Source of the DNA: Platerodrilus igneus
Taxonomy: Eukaryota > Arthropoda > Insecta > Coleoptera > Lycidae
NCBI GenBank assembly: GCA_036346225.1
Contig: JARFIW010001108.1
Location: forward strand, 5,974,501-6,038,500
Reading direction: 5' to 3'
DNA length: 64,000 bases
The position numbers and the translations under genes were made by a program. Of the stretch, positions 10,699-21,790 are shown piece after piece. Within the stretch, counting starts at the first letter, position 1. Each line of letters opens with the position of its first letter. A model generated the notes under the pieces. It was not told the origin of the DNA, made no database searches, and saw nothing but the letters and a program-made list of their open reading frames with translations.

Positions 10699-12974
10699 TA
10701 CTCATATTTAGACCATGGTAAAAAATTAAATAATCACATCAAATAATTTTAATCACCGTGTATAATGAATATTATTAGATAATACGCGTTATTAAAACCG
10801 TGAAGCATAAAAATTTATTAGTTTCATTAAACATAAGAGATTTAAATCATGTACAAGACGCTTTATATCAAAAGAAGCAGTATTAAAAAGCTCTGCGTGT
10901 AATGTAATTATTCCTAAACAAATGGAAATTACGTGCAAAATTTATCTTAATTAACTCTATTTTAAGTAACCGGTAGTAAAACAAAGTGTACACATAATAA
11001 TTAATATTTAACTTGTATTCGCTAAAATGAAAGGATAGAAGTCAATTTTAATTGAAGTTAATTGAATCGTTAGTAACAGATAATATCTATAGAAACTTGT
11101 AAAACCCAATAAAATGAAAATCCTAGAAGTGTTAGTTAGAAGTAGGATGTTTGAACACACCTGCGTATTTTAAAAGGCAATTTCAGTTTAATTTGTTTAG
11201 ATAAACATGTCGATTCTAAGGATATTGGAAACGGTCAGATGCTTTAGCACGAAATACAAAACAGGGTTTATTTAAAAGCTCTGAGAATTGGTATTATTTT
11301 GAACACCTGCGTGGTTTAAATATCACGTACGGCGAAAATTGTGTAGATAACAAATGGTTTCAAAGAATCTTGGAGAAACCGGGGCTTAATATTCACGAGA
11401 ATGTGCGATACGGGGTTATTAAACCCAGATAGTCCACATGGACTATAATATAATCGATGATAAAGAATAACAATTTGCACCAATACGAACAGGTTAGAAA
11501 AGGAAAGAAAATGCGTCAAGCAAAGACACATATAGTAAAAGGCGTGATTTAAGCAACGTCACGAGGGTCACAATTGGTTGAAAATAGGATGCAAATATCA
11601 GAGGTAGAAACAACAATTTCTGTACAAAATTAATTAGTTTTTCTCGGACATGTTTGCGTGCCGTGTGAGAATTTCTGAGATTTAAATGGGGCGAGTGAAA
11701 ATTCGTAAAAACCGACGCGCGAGCGACGGACTGGGAACATAGAATGAGAAATTCTTAAGAATTGTCTGTTTTGGGGAACAGACCGACAGACAGGCTTTTG
11801 CTATATATACCGGTGGTAATATGAATTTCGGCCTCTTAGACTTTTGACTATTCGATGCGTTAAAAGCTCTTACATCCGCGACTTGATTCAAGATGTTAAA
11901 CAGTGCATTTTAGTTTGATAAAATAATTTAAAATTTTGCTCGTATATTTTAGTGATTCAAAATAGTTTGTTATTTACGTGCTAACATGAATGTACTTCAG
12001 TGCACTTAGATACAAGGTAATAAAATTTAGTATCACTGTACCAATTAGCAAAATTTACAACGACAAATGTATACACAAAAGTAGGCAGTTTTGGCGTATA
12101 TTGGTGAAAGACGCATGAATTCTTTGCTATTTTCGGGGTGTTAATAATTAAATGGTTCAAATACGTGTCTGGATCCACGAAACAAGGGTCAGATATACAC
12201 AGATGAGTTCCGGAAAAGCCCAGAAACAACTTTAAATAAATGGTGATGGAGAAAATTTTAAAAGCGTTGAGAATTAGAAGCCGTAAATATAATCCTGTTG
12301 GAATGGTGTGATTAACTAAAGGGACGATGTACCTTGAAGCTACGAGGACAGTAACCTTTAGGTAAATTATACTATTTTGTTTGACATTTTTGTGTGTGTT
12401 GAATAACTTTATAATTGATTTACTTTAAATGGACATTAGTGAAATTGTACTAACCATAAAATTTTAATTTTAAGATGAAATTTGCTTGTTTAAGTAGAAA
12501 GGGGTATTTAGTATTGATGTTCTGGATTATGATGAAAATTTGGGTATGTCTTTGAGCTCAATTAGACGAACCTGGTTAATTAACGTAAAGGGGTGGTAGA
12601 TGCTCCCTTTATACTCAGACTCCGGTCTGCTTATATTGTTATATTAATTAGTAGGCATCCAACAAGGACTTTAATTCTGGATGCACGTTAAAGTGATAAT
12701 AAAATTAATCTTGAAATTCTTTTTAAAACTGAATTTTATGCTGAAATTTAATTTGAAAATTTAATGTATTCTGAATATTGATGTAAATAGAGTTAACGTT
12801 GATGTTTGTGGTAGGAATGTGTTGTTTAATTTTATGAATGAGGAGGTTTATAAAATTAGGTGAGCAGCTGAAGCGAAACCAGGATCACAGCAGTTTATGA
12901 CGCCCAATCGGTGGGACTAGAATTTTTTTGTTGAAAGGACCCAGTTCCCGCATTCAAAGGAGTATATCACAGCA
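10699..12974 (+). repeat. 3' LTR of element 1
   Basis: A 2276-bp copy of 3195-5478. It starts TACTCATATTTAGACC and ends TATATCACAGCA, immediately followed by AT repeat. It contains the same internal primer-site-like block (TGACGCCCAATCGGTGGGAC near 12898). Confidence 0.92.
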
Positions 12975-12995
12975 ATATATATGTATATACATACA

Positions 12996-13038
<43 letters not shown>

Positions 13039-13045
13039 ATATATA
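12975..13045. repeat. (AT)n microsatellite with TG/CA interruptions
   Basis: Joins the 3' LTR of element 1 to the OR-bearing segmental duplication. The paralogous locus at 55325-55350 has only a short AT-rich run here. Confidence 0.95.
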
Positions 13046-13388
13046 TAAATATAGGATACAACTGTATAGTAATAAATTAAGAGTGCATCAAGGTACGTAG
13101 TTGGATTGAATGAATGAATTGAATTGAATGAATATAATGTACGCGCATTAAAAAAGCCTTAGTGTACTAATAGTTAGTAATAGAATTACTTGACAGTATG
13201 AACACATGTAGTGACCTCCAGTAGATTAAGGATTCTCTGTAAATGTTCATGAATAAATAGACTTTTATTGGACCGAATGAAGAAGTATTCGCTGGCTTCC
13301 AGAACGTAATTGTAAGAATACAACTTCCAAAGCCAAGTGCAAAGTTACAGATACCATTATAGATTTTGCTTAATAAGTTGGTACGTAC

Positions 13389-13634
13389 CTGAAGTGTAGT
13401 AGAAATCGTTGACATAATTAATGCGACTTTTTTAATATCATCTACATTTTTAATAAAGAATGCCACTTGACCCAATTCTACCAATACCATTAGAACAAAT
13501 GCAACCGAAAATGCTGTTATTTTAAAATAGTTTCGATTTGCAGGCCAGAGATTTACAGAAGATAACATTACTTGCGGTATAAAAATTGTTGACTTTGATA
13601 CGTCGTCCGCAAATTTATTTTTGTAACAAACCAT
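13389..13634 (-). pseudogene. Odorant receptor, first coding exon (copy A)
   Basis: ATG at 13634 begins exactly 82 codons ending at a strong donor CTTCAG|GTACGT (exon end 13389). The protein has VNLWPANRNYFKI, an insect OR N-terminal pattern, then a hydrophobic TM1 (FSVAFVLMVLVELGQVAFFI) and the start of TM2 (VALIMSTISTTLQ). Insect ORs are seven-helix ligand-gated channels acting with Orco in sensory neurons. No later exon follows before element 1 (13045), so the gene is incomplete. Whether it decayed before or because of the LTR insertion cannot be decided. Codons beyond 13389 are intronic. Confidence 0.8.
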
Positions 13635-13901
13635 GTTTACTTTTGTAATTTATTTAGCATTACCGTCTGACGAAGTTGTTCTATTTAGCGGAAGTGCATC
13701 CAGCTCTTCTTTAGCATGTTGCAAAACAATTAAACGGAATAATAGTAGGCACAATTTATTTTAATTTTTACGGAGACGATTACTTTTAATTGCAAAATAG
13801 TGTTATTAGTATAATTAACAGCAATTTCGCTAACTTCTCTTTTTTGAGATATTAATTCCTTCGGGAATTTATTTCATTAATGTTTCTGGTTTAACTAATA
13901 A

Positions 13902-14099
13902 ATGAGAAAAATCGATCTGGTTTTCATTAACAGGTTGCATGTCCATCATCTATATATAGTTAATATACAGTATACTTCTAAAGGTTGCATTATACAGTAT
14001 TATGAGAGTAAAGTCCACTGCACTTTCAGTAACGTCTCCGATGTTTTACCCGAAGGTACTATATTGGGTTTAAATGGAAAAATGACGTGGATCAAATAA
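13902..14099 (+). CDS. Conserved 65-codon frame of unknown function (copy A)
   Basis: This frame lies about 270 bases upstream of the OR exon on the opposite strand and has an exact-length counterpart at 56182. The start MRKIDLVFI is mildly hydrophobic; the middle TSKGCIIQY and end LPEGTILGLNGK are shared. I count 40 identical residues of 65 and no gaps. No family is recognised. It may be an exon or remnant of a longer gene, since the sequence after the shared stop also reads sensibly in frame in copy B. Expression is unproven. Confidence 0.3.
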   Translation: MRKIDLVFINRLHVHHLYIVNIQYTSKGCIIQYYESKVHCTFSNVSDVLPEGTILGLNGKMTWIK

Positions 14100-14339
14100 A
14101 TTGGACTTCAAAAGGAGGAAGCGACAGCGTGAACAACGTGGAATTTTAACATGTGGCAAAATATGACGGTGTTCAATCGAAGACGTAGGACCGCTCTTAC
14201 AAAAGCGCTAGCGCAGCGTTCTATTTTCTTGACGCTGTATGCTTAGTTCTTCCGCATTCGCTTTGATCCCGCATATCATATGCAATGCCGTTATCTACTG
14301 AAAAATTGATTGAATTAGAGTAGTAGGATTCGATGGTCC

Positions 14340-16030
14340 GAAAACCTCCTCACTTCTCACTCTAACCTAGGTTTTTACATATAAATTCCCACTATAAAGT
14401 CTTATTTTGAAGGGATTTCCTCCTTGCTCCATCTTGCTTCCTCCTTGTGGGAGTGAAATTTCCTCCTTGGGGGGGTCTTCTTGATTCATTTTTACTCCCA
14501 CCACCTACTTTAAAAAATCGGTAAAATAACCCTTAAAATTTTCGAGATACCTCTCGGTGCCTGTCGGTACCCCACAACCTTTCTATTTCCACTTTTTTAA
14601 TTTTTATCTTAACATCAACCCTTATCGAGTTACAACCCTCAATTTTATAACTTTTTTATTTATAAATAGTTTCTAATCGTGTATAGTAATACCGATTTAA
14701 TTTTTCTTGGAAGCCCGAATCTACCACTAATTTAACCTTAGGCCAACTCGATATAAAAAATTGGTGAAAGCTAAAAAGAAGTACACATTTCTTTAAAACA
14801 ATTTTATTTAATTACAAATATACTGTGTACCCTTAACATCTATTTTCATACATATATATTTTTACAAACACAAATTTTCTGACGTAATTTAATTATAATA
14901 TTTAAATTTTCATTTTTAAAACCTCCTTCGGAAATTGTAAAATTTATTATTGTGCTTGTTGTTGATTCCGCAAATTTCTTTTGTAGGGTAATACGCAAAT
15001 TCATTATAATTGTGAACTAGGAATAATTGTTAACACAAGGTGAGCTCAGTTTAAATGTTATTCATAATGTGGTACACTAGTTTAAAGATTACCCGGGCAA
15101 CTTTCTCTAAGGTTGGTGGCGCTTCAGGGATGTAGTTTTCGTTAATTATTATTGTATATTACTTATGTCTAGTTAATGAATGTAGAAAGTAACAACCAGT
15201 CGTTTAAGTACATAATACTGAAATTTAAAAATCGTCGTAGGTCGTGGTGATCATTCTGAAAAATTTTCCGTACAACCTTCGGTAATGCTATATTATTCGC
15301 GTAATGTAGTAACGCTCAAGGAATGCAATTATCGTTTCTGTATATTTTCAAAGAGAATCACGTGGTTGCTCTATAAGCCTGCTTGTTATTATCCATTTAA
15401 ACTGAAAAATTATATTTTATTTAAAGCTTTGCAAATAGCAAGAAATTTTTCTTTTTATAACTGGGAATCGCGTTTAAATACTTCGCGAATTTAAAACTTT
15501 AATTTAAAATATTTTGTAGTACTTTGTTTTTAATTCCTAGCGTAAACTTGTGAGATGTTTAATTATTTATGGGTAGATGTAATAAAAACACTCCCCAGAG
15601 CATTAACCAATATTCTTGTCTTCGTGCAAGCTGAATTTTATATAATGCTAACTGAATTAAAACAGAAACACATTTACACAAATTTATTAAACTTAAATGC
15701 TTATTACAATGCATTCTGAATAAATACAATATTTTGTTTGACGCATGCTAAATGGTTATCCATATGCATAAGACAATAACCATAATCATTGTAATAATAA
15801 TTGTATTATATATTTCTTGTATTCAATAGGAAAGAACTCGAACATATACAAAACAAAAGACTGCTACACACTACTTTCGCTAAAACATTTATTAATTTTA
15901 ACGAGCATTTGACGAAGCGACCATTTTCTAAATTTTAAGCTTTAGCTTTAGGATTTGCTAAAAAGAAAACCTAACGTTATTACTGAAATATAATATTGTA
16001 AACTACTGACCGTTTTAACCTACAACAGTG
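14340..16030. other. AT-rich DNA, no gene recognised
   Basis: Nothing recognisable. There is a short CT-rich patch (14400-14480) and scattered short frames without family resemblance. Confidence 0.4.
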
Positions 16031-16033
16031 ACG

Positions 16034-16671
16034 TTAACTTAAAAAAACATAATTTTCAAACTTTTTGTTATTTGTCGGAAACTCGTTTAAATCGTGTAAC
16101 GTGTATGGGATAAAGTTTCTTTTAAAATTCAATGTTGACTTGATCATGTCCAAGTAATTCGGTAAATCTTCATGCAAAATTAAATCACCATCTTCAGGTC
16201 TGTCTTTATAAACCAGCATATTATATAAATCTCTCGTACCAGGGTATATCATATTGCTTAAGGCGATGTCGTTAATTTTCGGATTTTCAATACACTTTTC
16301 CCCAAACTCCATTCGTCTTTTTCAGGGTTATATTTTACTCCATAAATCGATTTGTCAATATTTTCGCCTTCGTCTCTAGCTAACACGTTCGCATAGTAAA
16401 GATGAAACGGTTCTTCTGGAACGAGTTGCTTAATTTTCTTTATAGGTGCTTCCATGTCTTCGACTTTAACCTTTGTTGTAGGTATGGCAATTTTTTCGAC
16501 GATTGCTTGTAAATGAGAAGCGGTTACTTGCAATTGTTTGTGCACTTCTCTGAATTCCTGCTGAGATGTAGTGTGCCCCTTTTTGTATGACACAAACTTT
16601 TTTCGTACAGCATCCTGCATCAACTAAAGACTGCGTTTATTTGCAATAAAATCTTTAACATCCGCCATCAT
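16034..16671 (-). pseudogene. DUF8207-like protein, frameshifted
   Basis: An ATG at 16671 opens MADVKDFIANKRS, hits an in-frame stop near 16627, then runs through a Lys-rich helical segment (QDAVRKKFVSYKKG, VHKQLQVTASHLQAIVEK). Next comes YGVKYNPEKDEWSLG, and after a one-base shift near 16300 the frame IYPGTRDLYNMLVYK with DLPNYLDMIKSTLNFKR. The pattern of W-LG, a GT-x-x-LY core and an ending near a conserved Tyr/Thr block resembles arthropod DUF8207 proteins. I associate these with large self-replicating (Maverick/Polinton-like) or virus-derived elements; that link is uncertain. No polymerase, integrase or capsid gene is seen nearby. Confidence 0.5.
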
Positions 16672-16679
16672 GAAACTTC

Positions 16680-17396
16680 GGGTTGGAACTAACTATTGTC
16701 TCTTCTATATTTATATACTCATCAAAATTTTTCCGATACCGTCCTTTATCCTTTGTATTAGCTGCAACGCGTTTCGAATAGTCCCGCAAACACAGCAGGT
16801 TACTGTGAAAATATCCACGTTACTTTTAGAACTGGGATGGGATGGCAAATCGACTTGTTTACCTTATGCACTTTGCAATCTGGGATTATACTATGAAATC
16901 AAGGCCAAATTAGCTTTTAAGATTTGTGTTTCTTAGTGAAGGACTTTACGAAAGTTTTTCAATCAGCTTTATTGTATTTAATTATTTTATTTTAAGAAGT
17001 TGTAGTCTTAAGGTTTAATTAATCTATAAACTCATTTAGGATATTATTTACAACAAAGTGCAATTTACACGTATCTTTGTACTAGGTATACTTTTAACGA
17101 AATAAACTTAGTGGTGAGAACTTTGACTCTGGAAATTCAAGTAACTTTATTGTGTGAGTAAGTTGAAACTTTATATTTTGTGTGATTTGTACAGCAATGA
17201 TTTTTATTTTTTAATATTATTATATGTAAATATTTGTACTCTAAAGACTTTAAAGTTTAATATTTTAATTTGTTCGAGCAGGAGAGTGTTTATGTTTTAC
17301 CAACTGGAATAATCGAGCAAGTAGTTTCTTTTACTTAGATAATACATTCAGCGTCTATTACGTACAGAATTTTACTTCCATATGACAGTTATACAC

Positions 17397-17397
<1 letters not shown>
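16680..17397. other. AT-rich DNA, no gene recognised
   Basis: No supported feature. It ends at the AT tract that begins the stacked LTR region. Confidence 0.4.

Positions 17398-17446
<49 letters not shown>
17398..17446. repeat. (AT)n microsatellite
   Basis: Left end of the stacked LTR array. Confidence 0.97.
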
Positions 17447-17448
<2 letters not shown>

Positions 17449-19602
17449 CTGTGAATCCACTAAAATCCGGGTACTCCGCTTTTCGAATCGAGCCCCTACG
17501 AATTGGATGCCAAAGAATGCTGTGAATCCTACAAAAAGCTATTCATTACCTTAACTGTGTTGGTCCATTGACTTTCTTCTGTTAATCGCCTCGGCTGCTC
17601 CTCTAGTTAAACCTTCATCCTCATTCATAAAAAAAAGACAAACACATTCCTACCACAAACATCAACGTTAACTCTATTTACATCAATATTCACAATACAT
17701 TAAAATTTCAAAATTAAAATTCAGCATAAATTTTAATATCAGAAAATTTCAAAATTAAATTCATTATCATTTTAATGTGCATCCAGAATTAAAGTCCTTG
17801 TAAGATGCCTACTAATTACTATAACAATATATGCAGACCGGAGTCTGAGTACAAAGGGAGCATCTACCACCCTTTACGTTAATTAACCAGGTTCGTCTAA
17901 TTGAGCTCAAAGACATACCCAAATTTTCATCATAATCCAGAACATCAATACTAAATACCCTTTCTACTTAAACAAGCAAATTTCACCTTAAAATTAAAAT
18001 ATTATTGTTAGTACAATTTCACTACTGTCCATTTTAAGTAAATCAATTATAAAGTTATTCAACACACACCAAAATATCAAAGTTCGAACAAAATAGTATA
18101 ATTTACCGAAGGTTACTGCACTCGTAGCTTCAATGTACATCGTCCCTTTGTTAATTTCACCATTCCAACTGGGTTATATTTACGGCTTCTGATTCTCAAC
18201 GCTTTTAAAATTTTCTCCATCACCATTTATTTAAAGTTGTTTCTGGGCTTTTCCGGAACTCATCTGTGTATATCTGACCCTTGTTTTGTGGATCCAGACA
18301 CGTTTATGCACCATTTAATTATTAATACCCCCGAAAAATAGCAAAGAAATTCATACTTCTTTCACCAATATACGCCAAAACTGCCTACTTTTGTGTATAC
18401 ATTTGTCGTTGTAAATTTTACTAATTGGTACAGTGATACTAAATTTTATTACCTTGTATCTAAGTGCACTAAAGTATATTCATGTTAGCACGTAAAGAAC
18501 AAACTATTTTGAATCACCAAAATATACGAGCAAACTTTAAATTATTTTATCAAACTAAAATGCACTGTTTAACGTATTGAATCAAGTCGCGGATGTAAGA
18601 GAGCTTGTTCATATTCACCTGGGTATATATAGAAGTTAGCCTGTCTGTCGGTCGAGTCCCCAAAATGGACAATTCTAAAGAATTTCGCTTGCTATGTTCC
18701 CATTCCGTAGCTCGCGCGTCGGTTTTTACGAATTTTGTACTCGCCCCAGTTAAATCTCAGAAATTTCAACACGGCTTGCAACGTCTGGAAATAACTAATT
18801 GACTTTTATACAGAAATGTTATTTTTACCTCTCAAATTTTGCCTTTTACTTTCAACCAATCGCAACCCCATGACGTTGCTCTACTCACGCCTTTTTACTA
18901 TATGTGTCTCGGTCTTGCGCATATTATCTGTCTCTATCTACCCTGTTCTTATTCGTGCAAATTGATATTCTTTATTATCGATTATTTCAGTCCATGTGGA
19001 CTGTTATCTGGGTTAAATAACCCCGTATCGCGTCTTTCGCATTTCTCGTAACTATTATGCGACGGTTTCTTAAAGATTCTCTATAACCATTAATTATCTG
19101 CAACATTTACGCAGAATGAGCTTTTTAAAAATAGCAGGTGTTTAAACATATTATTAATTCTCAGAGCTTTATTTTCTGGTATTTTAATCTTGGATTTTCA
19201 CAGGCTTTTATGCTTATTATTAATAATGGTTTAATTAACTCCAATTAAAATTGACTTCTATCCTTTCATTTTTAGCGAATACAAATTAAATATTAATTAT
19301 TATGTGTACACTTTGTTTAATACCGGTTACGTAAAATAGGGTTAATTAATATAAATTTTGCACGTAATTTCCATTTGTTTCTTTATTAGGAATAATTAAA
19401 TTACACGTAGAGCTTTTTAATACTGTTTCTTTTGATATAAAGCGTCTTGTACATGATTTAAATCTCTTATTTTTACTGAAACTAATAAATTTTTATGCTT
19501 TACGGTTTTAATAACGCGTATTATCTAATAATATTCATTATACGGTGATTAAAATTATTTGATGTGATTATTTAATTTTCTACCCTGGTCTAAATATGAG
19601 TA
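17447..19602 (-). repeat. Solo LTR, minus orientation
   Basis: The reverse complement of the element 1/2 LTR over its whole 2.16-kb length. On the minus strand it starts TACTCATATTTAGACC (19602) and ends GGATTCACAGCA (17447). No internal sequence is present, so it is a product of LTR-LTR recombination. The minus-strand 3' end carries a second CACAGCA followed by the primer-site-like TTGGCATCCAATTCGTAGGG (17500-17530). AT repeat flanks both ends. Confidence 0.9.
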
Positions 19603-19628
19603 ATATATATATATATATATATATATAT
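19603..19628. repeat. (AT)n microsatellite between two LTRs
   Basis: A short AT run is the only sequence between head-to-head solo LTRs. Confidence 0.95.
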
Positions 19629-21752
19629 TACTCAAATTTAGACCAGCTTAGAAAATTAATTAACGACATCAAATAATTTTAATCACCGTGTATAAGGACG
19701 CTTTCTATAAAAAGAATCAGAATTAAAATGCTCAACGTGTATTTAATTTAATTGTTCCAAGAAACAAATAGAAATTACGTGCAAAATTTATATTAATTAA
19801 TTCAATTTTTAAGTAATGGGTATTAAACAAAGTGTACAAATAATTAATATTTAATTAGGATTCGCTAAAAATTAAAGGGTAGAAGTCAATGCCATTCATT
19901 ATTATTTTAGTTGGAGTTAATTGAACCATTATTAATAATATAATAGGCATAAAAGCCTGTGAAAATCCAAGGTTAAAATACCATGAAACAAAAGCTCTGA
20001 GAATTATATTAAAACGTTCATTAGGAGCACACACCTGCGTATTTTTAAAAGTCAATTTCAGTTTAATTTGTTTGGATAAACATGAAAATTCTACGTATAT
20101 TGGAAACGGTCGGATAAACCGTAGCTTATATTAACGGGAAGGCTGGATACGGGGTTATTTAACTCAAGTAAGTCACGTCGCGAATCCACGTGGACTGAAA
20201 TAACCGATAGTAAAGAGTATCGATTTGCACCACTAAGGCCAAGTTAGAAAAAGACAGATAAAACGCGCAAGGCAAAGACACAGATAATAAAAGACGTGAT
20301 TTGTGTAGCGTCACGAGGGCTACGATTGGTTGTAATAAGATGCAGATATGAGAGGTGTAAACGTAACGATTTCTATACAAAATTAATTAGTTATTCTCGG
20401 ACGTGTTTGCGAGCCGTGTGAAAATTTCTTAGATTTTCAACTGGTGCGAGTGCAAATTTTGTGGAATCGCGTGCCGGACTGTCGAGAAGGGAACAGAGAA
20501 TGCGAAATTCTGAAAACTGGCCGTCGCGGGACAAAACCGACATGCAGGCGAGCTATTATATAAACCCGGACTTTAAACAGTTTCGCTCTCTTAGATTTTC
20601 GATGTTGATTCAATACTTTAAACAGTTTGCTCTTATATTTTGGTGATTATTGAATACTTTAAAACAGTTTGCTCTTTACGTGCTACGATACAAGTTATTA
20701 TGCATTAGTGCACTTAGAAAAGAAGATACAAGGTAATAAAGTCTAGTTATATTTGCGAGTATTACTGTACCAATTATCCAAATTTGTAACGATAAATGAA
20801 TAAACAAAAGTAGGCAGTTTTGGGATATAGCGTGAAAGAAGTATGAATTTCTTTGCTATTTTTCGGGGGTGTTAATAATTAAATGTTATTCGTAATCGTG
20901 ATTGGATCCACAAAACAAGATTTTGATATACTTAGATGAGTCCTGAGAAGCTCTGAAACAATTTTAGATGAATGGTGGTGTAGAAAATTTTAAAAGCGTT
21001 CAGAATCAGAAGCCGTAAACATAACCCAGTTGGAATGGTGTGATTAACAAAGGACGATGTACATTGGAGCCACTAGTGCATTAACCTTCAGGTAACTTAT
21101 GCTTTGTTGTTCGATTTTTGATGTTTTGGTGTGTGTTGAATAACTTTATAATTTGTTTGCTAAAAAATGGACAGTAGTGAATTTGTACAAACAACAAATT
21201 TTTAATTTTAAGGTGAAATTTTCTTGTTTAAGTAGAAAGGAGTATTTAGCAGTTTATGTTCTTGATTATGATGAAAATTTGGGTCTGTCTTTGAGCTTAA
21301 TTAGACTAACCTCTTTGATTAACGTAAAGGGGTGGGAGATGCTCCCTTTGTACTCCGACTCAGGTCTGCAAATATTGTTAAATTAATTAGTAGGCATCCT
21401 ACAAGGACTTTAATTCTGGATGCAAATTAAAATGATGACAAATTTAATCTTGAAATTTTATGATACTGAAATTTATGCTACAATTTAATTTTGAAATTTT
21501 AATGTATTATGAATATTGATGTAAATAGAGTTAACGTTGATGTTTGTGGTAGGAATGTGTTTGTTTTTTTTTATGAACGAGGATGAAAGTTTCAACTAGG
21601 TGAGCAGCCGAGGCGGAAAGAGTAGAGAGGCTCGAATATTTTTTTTTACTCTGGTGAGGCTTTTTGTAAGAATCACAGCAACTATGACGCCCAATCTGTG
21701 GGGCTCAAATGTTTTTAGAAAGGACCAGTTCCTGTTGACGAGAGAATCACAG

Positions 21753-21754
<2 letters not shown>
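19629..21754 (+). repeat. Solo LTR, plus orientation
   Basis: A 2.13-kb LTR starting TACTCAAATTTAGACC and ending GAGAATCACAGCA, clearly diverged from the LTRs of element 2. It contains a TATA-like TTATATAAACCC near 20553. Inside the 3' end is CACAGCAACTATGACGCCCA (about 21667) followed by TGTGGGGCTC, an internal primer-site copy about 60 bases before the true end. Confidence 0.9.

Positions 21755-21788
<34 letters not shown>
21755..21788. repeat. (AT)n microsatellite
   Basis: Separates the plus solo LTR from the 5' LTR of element 2. Confidence 0.97.

Positions 21789-21790
<2 letters not shown>

Larger units (their letters stand above)
13046..14330. repeat. Segmental duplication, copy A
   Basis: About 1.3 kb matches 55350-56590 along its length, from GGATACAACTG to the ATATGCAATG block, with scattered substitutions and small indels. 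It carries an OR first exon (minus) and a conserved 65-codon frame (plus). Copy A is more damaged past 14100. Confidence 0.9.

Noticed and set aside
13167..13388. Codons following the OR first exon in frame
   Set aside because: A strong GTACGT donor ends the exon at 13389. The downstream peptide lacks OR features, and its counterpart in copy B has a different frame and length.
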